DNA of 45,406 nucleotides from assembly GCA_023433925.1 (NCBI GenBank), contig JAEYTO010000019.1:1-45406 (forward strand), read 5' to 3'. Of the stretch, positions 38,256 to 45,406 are shown piece after piece. Numbering within the stretch: position 1 is the first letter of the stretch; each line of letters begins with the position of its first letter. Made by a program: the position numbers and the translations under genes. The notes under the pieces were generated by a model, which had not been told where the DNA came from, ran no database searches, and worked only from the letters and a program-made list of their open reading frames with translations. This DNA comes from Pseudomonadota bacterium. Lineage in GTDB: Bacteria; Desulfobacterota; Desulfovibrionia; Desulfovibrionales; Desulfovibrionaceae.

Positions 38256-39149
38256 CTAGATGACCTTGTTCAGGGCGTACTCGATGATGCCCTGGGCGCC
38301 GGCCTCGCGCAGCGGCGGGATGAGGTCGCGCACCACGGACTCCTCGACCACGATCTCCACCGAGAGCCAGTCGGACTTGTGGAGGTGGGCCACGGTAGGC
38401 GAGTTGAGCGCGGGCAGAAGGCTCATGACCCGCTCGACCTTGTCCTGGGGCACGTTCATCTTCAGGCCCACGAGGCGCTCGGCGCGCAGGGCGCCCTGGA
38501 GGAGCATGTCGATCTGCTCGATCTTGCGGCGCTTCCAGGGATCGGCCCAGGCGGCCTTGTTGGCGATGATCTGCGTGTTCGAGTGCATGAGGTCGGCGAT
38601 GATGCGCAGGCCGTGGGCCTTGATGGTCGTGCCGGTCTCGGTGACCTCGACGATGGCGTCGCACAGGCCCTCGACGGCCTTGGCCTCGGTGGCGCCCCAG
38701 GAGAACTCGACCTCCACGGGGATGCCGGCCTCCTCGAAATAGCGTCTGGTGAAGCCCACCAGCTCCGTGGAGATCTTCTTGCCGGCCAGGTCCTCGGGCC
38801 GCTTGTAGGGCGAGTCGCCCTTGACGGCGAGCACCCAGCGCACGGGCCGGTCCGAGGCCTTGGAATAGACCAGGTCCGAGACCACGTGCACGTCGGAGCG
38901 GTTCTCCATGATCCAGTCCTTGCCGGTCAGGCCCACGTCGAAGGTGCCGGCCTCCACGTAGCGGGCCATTTCCTGGGCGCGGCACAGGGAGCAGGAGATG
39001 TCGGGATCGTTGATGGCCGGGAAGTAGTTGCGGTGGTGCTCGCGGATTTTCCAGCCTGCCCTGGCGAAGAGCTTGAAGGTGGCCTCCTGGAGGGAGCCCT
39101 TGGGAACGCCGAGCTTGAGGACCTTGTCGTTGCCGTTAAGGGGGGGCAT
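38256..39149 (-). CDS. hisG: ATP phosphoribosyltransferase, long form
   Basis: 297 aa. It catalyses the first step of histidine synthesis (ATP + PRPP to phosphoribosyl-ATP). Motifs: LKLGVPKGSLQEATFKLF, GTFDVGLTGKDWIMEN, and the PRPP loop DAIVEVTETGTTIKAHGL (family consensus E-T-G-x-T-L). The C-terminal domain of about 75 residues (MNVPQDKVERVMSLLPAL) is the histidine-binding regulatory domain of long HisG, so HisZ should not be needed. The start ATG overlaps the hisI stop by one base (TGATG), implying coupling. A repeat and terminator follow. Confidence 0.95.
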   Translation of the reverse strand: MPPLNGNDKVLKLGVPKGSLQEATFKLFARAGWKIREHHRNYFPAINDPDISCSLCRAQEMARYVEAGTFDVGLTGKDWIMENRSDVHVVSDLVYSKASDRPVRWVLAVKGDSPYKRPEDLAGKKISTELVGFTRRYFEEAGIPVEVEFSWGATEAKAVEGLCDAIVEVTETGTTIKAHGLRIIADLMHSNTQIIANKAAWADPWKRRKIEQIDMLLQGALRAERLVGLKMNVPQDKVERVMSLLPALNSPTVAHLHKSDWLSVEIVVEESVVRDLIPPLREAGAQGIIEYALNKVI

Positions 39150-39520
39150 CAGCGGTAGACCTCCTTGGGATCGAAGACCTTGGGCGAGCACTCGCGCACC
39201 TGGCCGTCCTTGAGTTCGCGGAAGAAGCAGCTCCGATTGCCCTTGTGGCAGGCCGCGCCGCCCACCTGCTCGATGAGCAGGAGCACGGTGTCGGCGTCGC
39301 AGTCCAGGCGGATGGATTTGACCTTCTGCACGTGGCCCGAGGTGCCGCCCTTGTGCCACAGCTCCCGGCGGCTGCGGCTCCAGTAATGGGCCTCGCCCGT
39401 GGCGAGCGTGGCCTCCCAGGCCTGCTCGTTCATGTAGGCCAGCATGAGCACCTCGCCGGTCTCGGCGTCCTGGGCGATGGCCGGGATGAGTTCCATTTTC
39501 TTGAAATCAGGCTCGAGCAT
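39149..39520 (-). CDS. hisI: Phosphoribosyl-AMP cyclohydrolase
   Basis: 123 aa. It opens the purine ring of phosphoribosyl-AMP in histidine synthesis. Family motifs are LMLAYMNEQAWEATL, YWSRSRRELWHKGGTSGH, LDCDADTVLLLIEQ (metal-binding Asp residues and Cys) and ACHKGNRSCFF (Zn-ligand Cys). There is no fused HisE domain. AGGAT lies 6 bases before the start. The next gene, hisG, overlaps the stop by one base. Confidence 0.95.
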   Translation of the reverse strand: MLEPDFKKMELIPAIAQDAETGEVLMLAYMNEQAWEATLATGEAHYWSRSRRELWHKGGTSGHVQKVKSIRLDCDADTVLLLIEQVGGAACHKGNRSCFFRELKDGQVRECSPKVFDPKEVYR

Positions 39521-39921
39521 GATGAATCCTGAGCGGGATTGTCGTGGACCCGATGCGGGCGGTCAAAAAACCGGTCGCGGGGCGTGAGGTGACAGATCAG
39601 GCGGACGTGAACCGCAATCGGCGAAGCTAGCAAGTTCCACTGGGATTCGCAAGATAAACGGGCAGAACCATCAATCCCGGAAGGGGTTACTTCAAAGATA
39701 AGGGCCAAAAGCTGAAGCAAGAACATAAGACTGAATGCCTGCTACATGCCAGCTAGCTTGGCGAGCCTTGGCTCACGCTCATCCGCCACGGGGTCGGCCA
39801 AAAGGGCTTCCATCGGCTTGGCGCGCCAAATTAGGAAGTGCCCTTGCGTTTATGACTGCCACATCCTTGCAGGCATCGCGAACTCGAATATCGGACTTCA
39901 CGGCCTGGACTCTCCTGCGGG
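39521..39921. other. Intergenic stretch with no supported gene
   Basis: About 400 bp between rlmN and hisI, somewhat richer in A/T than the flanking genes. It should hold the hisIG promoter, which I cannot pin down. A minus-strand open frame continuing from within rlmN and short plus-strand frames have no ribosome-binding site or recognisable sequence. Confidence 0.45.
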
Positions 39922-40986
39922 TCAAGCCGTCTCCCGCCTCTCCGTCACGAGCTGGCCGCAGGCGGCCTTGATGTCCTGGCCCTTGGACTTGCGCAGCATG
40001 GCCACGTAGCCCTTGTCGCGCAGAACCTGTTGGAAGGCCTCGATGGCCTCCATGGTCGGTGGCGCGAAGGGCGAGTCCTTGGCCGGGTTGCAGGCGATGA
40101 GGTTGACCTTGGCGCGCACGTGGGACAGCAGGCGCACCAGCTCGCGGGCCTGCTGGACCGAGTCGTTGACCCCGCCGATCATGATGTACTCGAAGGTCGT
40201 GCGCTCCTGGGGCCGCAAGGGCAGCTTCCTGATCTCCTCCATGAGCGCCGGGAGCGGGTGCATGCGCGCGGCCCTGGGCATGATCCGCTCGCGCAGCTCC
40301 TGGGCCGGCGCGTGCAGGGACACGGCCAGCCGGGCCAGTCCGGTCTCCACGAGCTCGGTCATCCTGCCGGGCACGCCGGCCGTGGACACGGTCATGCGCC
40401 GCGCGGAGATGCCGAAGGCCTTGTCGTCGCCCAGGGTGCGCAGGCTCCTGACGAGCGTGCCGTAGTTCATGAGCGGCTCGCCCATGCCCATGAACACGAG
40501 GTTGCGCAGGGTGCGGCTTCCGTTGTCCTCGGCGTTCCTGCGCTCCAGCCACTCGCGGCCCAGGAGCACCTGGCCGCAGATCTCGGAGTGCGTCAGGTTG
40601 CGCGCCAGACCCATGGTCCCGGTGGAGCAGAAGGCGCAGCCCATGGCGCAGCCCACCTGCGTGGACAGGCACTGCGTGTAGTGCGTCCTGGACGGCAGGA
40701 GCACGGTCTCGATGAGCGCGCCGTCGGCCAGGCGGATGAGGAACTTGGCCGTGCCGTCCTCGCTCTCGCGCACGGTGTCGATGGCCGGCGGGCGGATTTC
40801 GGCCCGTTCGGCGAGCTTGGCCCGCAAGGCCTTGGACACGTTGCTCATCTGCCCGAATTCGCGGGCGCCCTTCTGCCACAGCCATTGCCAGACCTGATCG
40901 GCCCGGAAGCGAGGCTCGCCCAGTTCGGCCATGAGCGCGCGCAGCTCGTCCAGGGACAGGTCCAGCAGGTTGGTCTTGGTTTCCAT
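39922..40986 (-). CDS. rlmN: Dual-specificity 23S rRNA/tRNA adenine-C2 methyltransferase
   Basis: 354 aa from ATG 40986. It is a radical SAM enzyme that methylates A2503 of 23S rRNA and A37 of some tRNAs. The cluster motif is CAMGCAFC (Cys113, Cys117, Cys120; C-x3-C-x2-C). Other blocks are VFMGMGEPLMNY, VSTAGVPGRM and AVSLHAPAQELRERIMP. The methyl-carrying cysteine is in KGQDIKAACGQL near the C-terminus. Length is typical. It is divergent from the signalling operon at 41348. Confidence 0.95.
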   Translation of the reverse strand: METKTNLLDLSLDELRALMAELGEPRFRADQVWQWLWQKGAREFGQMSNVSKALRAKLAERAEIRPPAIDTVRESEDGTAKFLIRLADGALIETVLLPSRTHYTQCLSTQVGCAMGCAFCSTGTMGLARNLTHSEICGQVLLGREWLERRNAEDNGSRTLRNLVFMGMGEPLMNYGTLVRSLRTLGDDKAFGISARRMTVSTAGVPGRMTELVETGLARLAVSLHAPAQELRERIMPRAARMHPLPALMEEIRKLPLRPQERTTFEYIMIGGVNDSVQQARELVRLLSHVRAKVNLIACNPAKDSPFAPPTMEAIEAFQQVLRDKGYVAMLRKSKGQDIKAACGQLVTERRETA

Positions 40987-41256
40987 GGCCAGCCTGTACG
41001 TGAAAACGGCTTGGCGCGGAAGGGGAACCATGCTTCGGGCCTTAGCGCGCAAGCGCGTGCGCGATGCGGAGGCGGCCCTGGAATTCAGGTCGGGAGCCGC
41101 TTGGAGCGCTCCCGGCCATTGCGCGATCCAGGGCATATCGGGTTTGGCCCGCCTTGTGCTTTAAGCTTTGGCAAAACCGGCCTTGCGCAAAGCTCAAGGC
41201 CCTCGGAGACGCTGCCGGCTTGCCGAAAAGGCCTAGGCAATACAAGAGGAGCGACA

Positions 41257-41293
41257 TTGGTTGAATAATCAGTCGAATTATATTATCAACCAA
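41257..41293. promoter_or_regulatory. Inverted repeat and possible promoter between rlmN and the signalling operon
   Basis: TTGGTTGA (41257-41264) and TCAACCAA (41286-41293) are perfect inverted arms around an AT-rich centre. TTGGTT (41257) and TATTAT (41281) could be -35 and -10 boxes with an 18-bp spacer for the operon beginning at 41348. The remaining 40987-41256 is GC-rich and shows nothing assignable. Confidence 0.5.
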
Positions 41294-41347
41294 TCAGACT
41301 GACCGCTCTCTCACGGAAACAGGAGCCATTCGGCGCTCGCGGATTTC

Positions 41348-43363
41348 ATGATGGACGAGAAGATGAACGAGAAGCTGCTGCTCATAGATGATGAGGAAGG
41401 CATCCGCAGGATGCTCGGCCTTTCCCTCGCGGACCTGGGCTACGAGGTGCATCTGGCGGCCAATGGCCCCGAGGGCCTGGAGCTCTTCGCCGGGCTTGCC
41501 CCGGACATCGTGCTCCTGGACATCAAGATGCCCGGCATGGACGGCATCGAGGTCCTGCGGCGCATTAAGTCCGACCCCGAGCGCGGCGGCGACGCCGAGG
41601 TCGTCATGATCTCTGGCCACGGCGACCTGGACCTGGCCATCCAGAGCCTGCAACTCGACGCCGTGGACTTCGTGACCAAGCCCATCCGCGACGAGATACT
41701 CCAGATCGCCCTCAAGCGCGCCCGCGACAAGCTGGCCATGCGCCGCGAGCTGCGCGCCCATACCGAGAACCTCGAACGGCTCGTGGAGGAGAAGTCCGCG
41801 CGCGTGGTGGAGCTTGAGCGGCAGGTGGCCGTGGGCCGCGTGGTGGAGGGCTTGACCGAGGCCATGAGCGCCCTGGCCGGCGACCTCGGCGCGGGCGGCG
41901 ACGGCCAGGCCGCCGGACCCTTCAGCGAGATCCCGTGCTTCGTCTCGGTGCACAACCGCTACCTGGAGCTTGTGGCCACCAACCGGCTCTACCGCGAGCG
42001 CCTGGGCGACATGGTGGGCAGAAACAGCTGGGAAGCCTACTCCGGCCGCCAGGGCCGGGGCAACGGCTGTCCGGTCTGGCTGACCATCGAGACGGGCAAG
42101 GGCCAGCGCAGCCGCGAGCTCATGCTCGGCCGGGACGGTCAGGAAATTCCGGTCATCGTGCACACCGCGCCCATTCCCGGCCCTGACGGCCAGGTGGAGT
42201 TCGTGCTCGAATTCTCCGTGGACGTGACCGAGATGCGCCGCCTGCAAGACGATCTGCGCGCCACGCAGCAGAAGTACCAGGAGATCTTCGACGCCTCGCC
42301 GGCCTTCATCTCCGTGCACGGCCTGGATTTCCGCATCCGCGAGGCCAACCGCATGTTCCGCGAGCACTTCGGCGCGGGCGTGGGCGAGCGCTGCTTCGAG
42401 GCCTACAAGCACCGCGACCGGCCCTGCACCGAGTGCCTCGTGCACCGCACGGTCAAGGAAGGCCACACCGTGGAGACCGAGACCGTGGTCACGGACAAGG
42501 AAGGCCGGCCCATCAACGTGCTCATCCGCACCTCGCCCATCCGCGACGAGCAGGGCGAGATCGTCGAGGTCATGGAGATGGCCACGGACATCACCCAGCT
42601 CCGCCAGCTCCAGGACCACCTGTCCAACCTGGGGCTCATGCTCGGCTCCATGTCCCACGGCGTGAAGGGGCTGCTCACGGCCCTGGACGGCGGCGTGTAC
42701 AAGGTTGATCGTGGTCTTAAGGCCGGCGACGCGGCCAAGGTGGACGAGGGCTGGGCCATCGTGACCTCCATGGTCGGGCGCATGAAGAAGCTCGTGCTCG
42801 ACATCCTCTACTACGCCAAGTCGCGCCACCTGGACCCCGAGTCCGTGGAGGTGGCGGCCTTCGCGCGCTCCCTGGCCGAGATCGCCGCGCCCAAGGCCGA
42901 ACGCCAGGACCTGGGCTTCGCGCTCGACCTCGGGCCGGACCTGGGCGCCTTCGAGATCGACGAGGTGGCCCTGTCCTCGGCCATGGTCAACTTCCTGGAG
43001 AACGCCTCGGACGCCTGCGCGGCGGACTCTTCCAAGCCGGTCCGCTCCGTGACGCTGCGCGTCAGGGCCGACAAGGACATGGTCTACTTCGAGGTCGCGG
43101 ACAACGGCATCGGCATGGACCGCGAGACACGCGAGAAGATGTTCACCCTGTTCTTCTCCTCCAAGGGCGCCAAGGGCACGGGCATCGGCACGTACATCTC
43201 GGGCCGGATCATCGCCGAGCACGGCGGCCGGGTGCGCGTGGAGTCGGTCCGGGGCCGGGGCACGACGATCCATGTGGCCGTGCCGCGCTTCAGGCCCGAT
43301 CCGGCCAGCGCCGCCAGCCATGAGCAGGCCGCCTGCCGGCCCGTGGGCGAGGCCGTCCCATGA
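41348..43363 (+). CDS. Hybrid histidine kinase: receiver, two PAS, HisKA-like, HATPase_c
   Basis: 671 aa; ATG 41351 or 41363 could also be the start. The N-terminal receiver has Asp58 (VLLDIKMPGMDGIEV) and FVTKPIRDEIL. A coiled linker (about 130-170) leads to two PAS domains; each carries a cysteine block, NGCPVW in the first and RPCTECLVHRT in the second. The H-box is GSMSHGVKGLLTALDG, an altered form of the usual SHE-x-R-T-P. HATPase_c has NFLENASDAC, VADNGIGMD and GTGIGTYISGRI. No membrane helices. The receiver comes first, as in cytoplasmic kinases controlled by another kinase. It overlaps the next gene (ATGA). Confidence 0.92.
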   Translation: MMDEKMNEKLLLIDDEEGIRRMLGLSLADLGYEVHLAANGPEGLELFAGLAPDIVLLDIKMPGMDGIEVLRRIKSDPERGGDAEVVMISGHGDLDLAIQSLQLDAVDFVTKPIRDEILQIALKRARDKLAMRRELRAHTENLERLVEEKSARVVELERQVAVGRVVEGLTEAMSALAGDLGAGGDGQAAGPFSEIPCFVSVHNRYLELVATNRLYRERLGDMVGRNSWEAYSGRQGRGNGCPVWLTIETGKGQRSRELMLGRDGQEIPVIVHTAPIPGPDGQVEFVLEFSVDVTEMRRLQDDLRATQQKYQEIFDASPAFISVHGLDFRIREANRMFREHFGAGVGERCFEAYKHRDRPCTECLVHRTVKEGHTVETETVVTDKEGRPINVLIRTSPIRDEQGEIVEVMEMATDITQLRQLQDHLSNLGLMLGSMSHGVKGLLTALDGGVYKVDRGLKAGDAAKVDEGWAIVTSMVGRMKKLVLDILYYAKSRHLDPESVEVAAFARSLAEIAAPKAERQDLGFALDLGPDLGAFEIDEVALSSAMVNFLENASDACAADSSKPVRSVTLRVRADKDMVYFEVADNGIGMDRETREKMFTLFFSSKGAKGTGIGTYISGRIIAEHGGRVRVESVRGRGTTIHVAVPRFRPDPASAASHEQAACRPVGEAVP

Positions 43364-44949
43364 GCCGCCGCGACGTTCCGGCCGGCATGACCGCGCCAGG
43401 CGCGGCCGGCCCCGGACAACCGCCCATGGAGCACGCCGCTCCGAGCGCCGCGCCAGCCCTGGGGGGCCTGCGCCAGGAGGAGCTGTACCGCAACATCTTC
43501 GAGGGCGTGCCCTGCCTCGTGGCCGTGCTCGACCGCGACTTCCGGCTCGTGAGCTGGAACAGGACCTTCTCGGAGCATCTCGATGCGCGGCCCGGCGAGT
43601 GCTGCTACCAGGTTTTCTGGGGCAGGGACCACAAGTGCGCCCACTGCCCGGTGGAGAAGACCTTCGCCGACGGCCGCTTCCACACGAGCGAGGAGATCGG
43701 CCTCTACAAGGACGGCTCGCGGGCGCACTGGATCGTGACCACGGCGCCCGTGACCGACGCGAGCGGCGAGATCGTGGGGGCCATCAAGATGTGCCTGGAC
43801 ATCACCTCGCGCAAGGAGCTGGAGGAGGAGCTGCGGCGCTCCGAGGAGAAGTACCACGCCATCTTCTCCAACTTCCCCTATTCCGTCTTCCTGCTGGACA
43901 CCGAGAGCCTGGCCGTCATCGACTGCAACGCCAGGGCCACGGCCGTCTACGGCTACAGCCGCGAGGAGCTGGCCGGCACGAGCTTTCTTGACCTGTTCCG
44001 CGACGAGGACAAGGCGGCCATGGCCGGCGTGCTGGCGCGCTCCGGGAGCATCCACCAGGCCCGTCACGCCCGCAAGAACGGCCAGGCCTTCTACGTGACC
44101 ATCCGCGTGTCGCGTTGCGAGTATCCGGGGCGCAAGGTGCTCCTGGTGACCACGAGCGACATCACCAAGCGCCTGGAGACCGAGCAGCAGCTCATCCAGG
44201 CCAGCAAGATGGCCACCCTGGGCGAGATGGCCACGGGCATGGCCCATGAGCTCAACCAGCCGCTCACGGTCATCCAGACCGGCCTGGACCTCATCCTGCG
44301 CAAGCTCGACCAGGGCGCGCCCCTGGAGGGCAAGGTCCTGGCCGAAGTGGTCGGGCTCATGGCCGCGCACGTGGACCGCGCCGCGAACACCATCGGCCAC
44401 ATGCGCGAGTTCGGCCGCAAGTCGGACCTGCGCCGCGAGCCCGTGCAGGTGGCCGAGGTGCTGCGCCGGGCCTTCGACATCTTCCGCCAGCAGTTCGCCT
44501 TGCGCGGCATCGGCGTGGCCTTCGAGCCGCAAGACGGCCTGCCCGACATCCTGGCCGACCGCAACCGGCTGGAGCAGGTCTTCATCAACATCCTCATCAA
44601 CGCCCGCGACGCCGTGGAGGCGCGCTGCGAGCAGGAGCCCGAGGCCCGCGCCGACAAGCGCATCACCCTGTCCGCGGACGCGCAAGGCGGCCAGGTGCTC
44701 GTGCGCATCCGCGACACGGGCGCGGGCGTGCCCCCGGCCCTGCGCGAGAAGATCTTCGAGCCCTTTTTCACCACCAAGCAGGTCGGCAAGGGCACGGGCC
44801 TCGGCCTGTCCATCACCTACGGCATCGTCAAGGACCACGGCGGGAGCGTGGAGGTGGAGCCGGTGGACGGCCCCGGCGCGTGCTTTCTCCTGCGCTTCCC
44901 GGCCATCATTCCCGAAACAGCGAGGACCGCCCCGGCCGGGGCGGCTTGA
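43360..44949 (+). CDS. Cytoplasmic PAS-PAS histidine kinase
   Basis: 529 aa. A Pro/Ala-rich N-terminus is followed by PAS 1 (about 40-155), which carries RDHKCAHCPVEKTF, the same cysteine block as in the kinase upstream. PAS 2 (about 165-280) includes GYSREELAGTSFLDLF. The H-box is MATGMAHELNQPLTVIQTGL, typical of HisKA_4/NtrB-like kinases. The ATPase motifs are NILINARDAVE, RDTGAGVPP and FFTTKQVGKGTGLGLSITYG. No membrane helix. The start overlaps the upstream stop by 4 bp, so the two kinases are translationally coupled; the product may phosphorylate the receiver of the first kinase and the stand-alone REC downstream. Confidence 0.92.
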   Translation: MSRRDVPAGMTAPGAAGPGQPPMEHAAPSAAPALGGLRQEELYRNIFEGVPCLVAVLDRDFRLVSWNRTFSEHLDARPGECCYQVFWGRDHKCAHCPVEKTFADGRFHTSEEIGLYKDGSRAHWIVTTAPVTDASGEIVGAIKMCLDITSRKELEEELRRSEEKYHAIFSNFPYSVFLLDTESLAVIDCNARATAVYGYSREELAGTSFLDLFRDEDKAAMAGVLARSGSIHQARHARKNGQAFYVTIRVSRCEYPGRKVLLVTTSDITKRLETEQQLIQASKMATLGEMATGMAHELNQPLTVIQTGLDLILRKLDQGAPLEGKVLAEVVGLMAAHVDRAANTIGHMREFGRKSDLRREPVQVAEVLRRAFDIFRQQFALRGIGVAFEPQDGLPDILADRNRLEQVFINILINARDAVEARCEQEPEARADKRITLSADAQGGQVLVRIRDTGAGVPPALREKIFEPFFTTKQVGKGTGLGLSITYGIVKDHGGSVEVEPVDGPGACFLLRFPAIIPETARTAPAGAA

Positions 44950-45005
44950 GCCCATACACGGACCCGGAACGCATGGCCAAACCAGAACCGCAAGCGAGGT
45001 GCATC

Positions 45006-45371
45006 ATGGCGACCAACAACAGGAAGATCCTCATCGTTGACGACGACGCGACCGTTTCCGGCTACCTGTCCGACATCCTCTCCGACGCCGGCTACAAGAC
45101 CGTCACGGCCGGCGACGGCGACAGGGCCATGCAGGCCCTGGAGAAGGAGAACCCGGACCTCATCACCCTGGATATCGAGATGCCCGGCGTGTCCGGCCCC
45201 ATGTTCAGCCGGAAGCTGACCAGGAAGGGCAGCGACAAGGCCATTCCCATCATCGTCATCACCGGCCATCCCGGCCTCAAGTACACCATTCCCAACGCCG
45301 TGGCCGAGTTCGACAAGCCCTTCGAGCCCAAGGACGTGCTGGCCAAGGTGCGGTCCATCCTCGGCAAGTAG
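45006..45371 (+). CDS. Stand-alone response-regulator receiver domain
   Basis: 121 aa from ATG 45006, with GAGG 6 bases upstream. It is a CheY-like single domain: DDD (12-14), phospho-acceptor Asp56 (ITLDIEMPGVSG), switch Thr in IVITGHPG and Lys in FDKPFEPKD. There is no output domain, so it acts by protein contact or phosphotransfer. It lies 56 bp after the second kinase and completes a three-gene relay. Confidence 0.92.
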   Translation: MATNNRKILIVDDDATVSGYLSDILSDAGYKTVTAGDGDRAMQALEKENPDLITLDIEMPGVSGPMFSRKLTRKGSDKAIPIIVITGHPGLKYTIPNAVAEFDKPFEPKDVLAKVRSILGK

Positions 45372-45406
45372 GTTCTCGGCGCGCAAGCCTTGGCGCGGCT
45401 CCGGGC

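Noticed and set aside
36616..38985. 789-codon minus-strand frame running through hisG, copy C and the HDOD gene
   Set aside because: It overlaps three supported features in another frame and its sequence is low-complexity Arg/Gly/Ala/Pro.
39779..39971. Possible remnant peptide in the gap between rlmN and hisI
   Set aside because: It is an out-of-frame continuation from within rlmN with no start signal; I could not relate it to any family.

Overview
The window is high-GC chromosomal DNA from what looks like a member of the Desulfovibrionales (sulfate-reducing Desulfobacterota). The pointers are the dnaA-dnaN-gyrB-gyrA order, a DUF39 homocysteine-forming protein, a ferredoxin-type DUF362 protein, and abundant PAS, REC, HDOD and MASE3 signalling proteins. 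The assignment is inferred from gene content; no 16S gene is present.

Layout. At 1-123 lies the 5' end of an IS5-type transposase, cut by the window edge. At 124-5270, all on the minus strand, are a SAM methyltransferase, a REC-TPR protein, and a CNB-motA-motB operon. At 5.9-7.4 kb are alanine dehydrogenase (+) and a 25-residue one-helix membrane protein (-). At 8.0-12.0 kb (-) is an envelope-stress style cluster: an 84-aa conserved-looking protein, an OmpR-type regulator, its histidine kinase and an HtrA/DegP protease. At 12.1-17.1 kb (+) is an ABC ATPase, FtsX-type permease and AttH/CrtC-type secreted lipocalin operon. At 17.2-23.2 kb (-) are the DUF362 ferredoxin, an MFS transporter, a LarE-like PP-loop protein, a GNAT acetyltransferase and the DUF39 protein. 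At 23.5-32.8 kb (+) are dnaA, dnaN, gyrB, a foreign-looking AT-rich gene, gyrA and a TPR lipoprotein. At 32.9-41.0 kb (-) are a MASE3 hybrid kinase, phosphofructokinase, an HDOD-HisKA protein, hisG-hisI and rlmN. At 41.3-45.4 kb (+) is a three-gene signalling operon: REC-PAS-PAS-kinase, PAS-PAS-kinase and a stand-alone REC.

The leftward-biased genes before 23.2 kb and the rightward dnaA block after 23.5 kb fit a replication origin near dnaA, but I found no convincing DnaA-box cluster.

The most unusual features are two dispersed palindromic repeat families. Family 1 is about 124 bp, with imperfect terminal inverted repeats and three internal hairpins; it has three copies, at 2352, 21414 and 37947 (inverted). 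Family 2 is a 60-85 bp double hairpin with at least five intergenic copies or relatives. A sixth copy lies inside the open reading frame of the ABC permease (13289-13372), where it is translated in frame. The stems of family 2 differ in sequence between copies but keep pairing, which suggests selection on, or propagation through, the folded form. The second main candidate is the AT-rich orphan gene with inverted repeats wedged between gyrB and gyrA.
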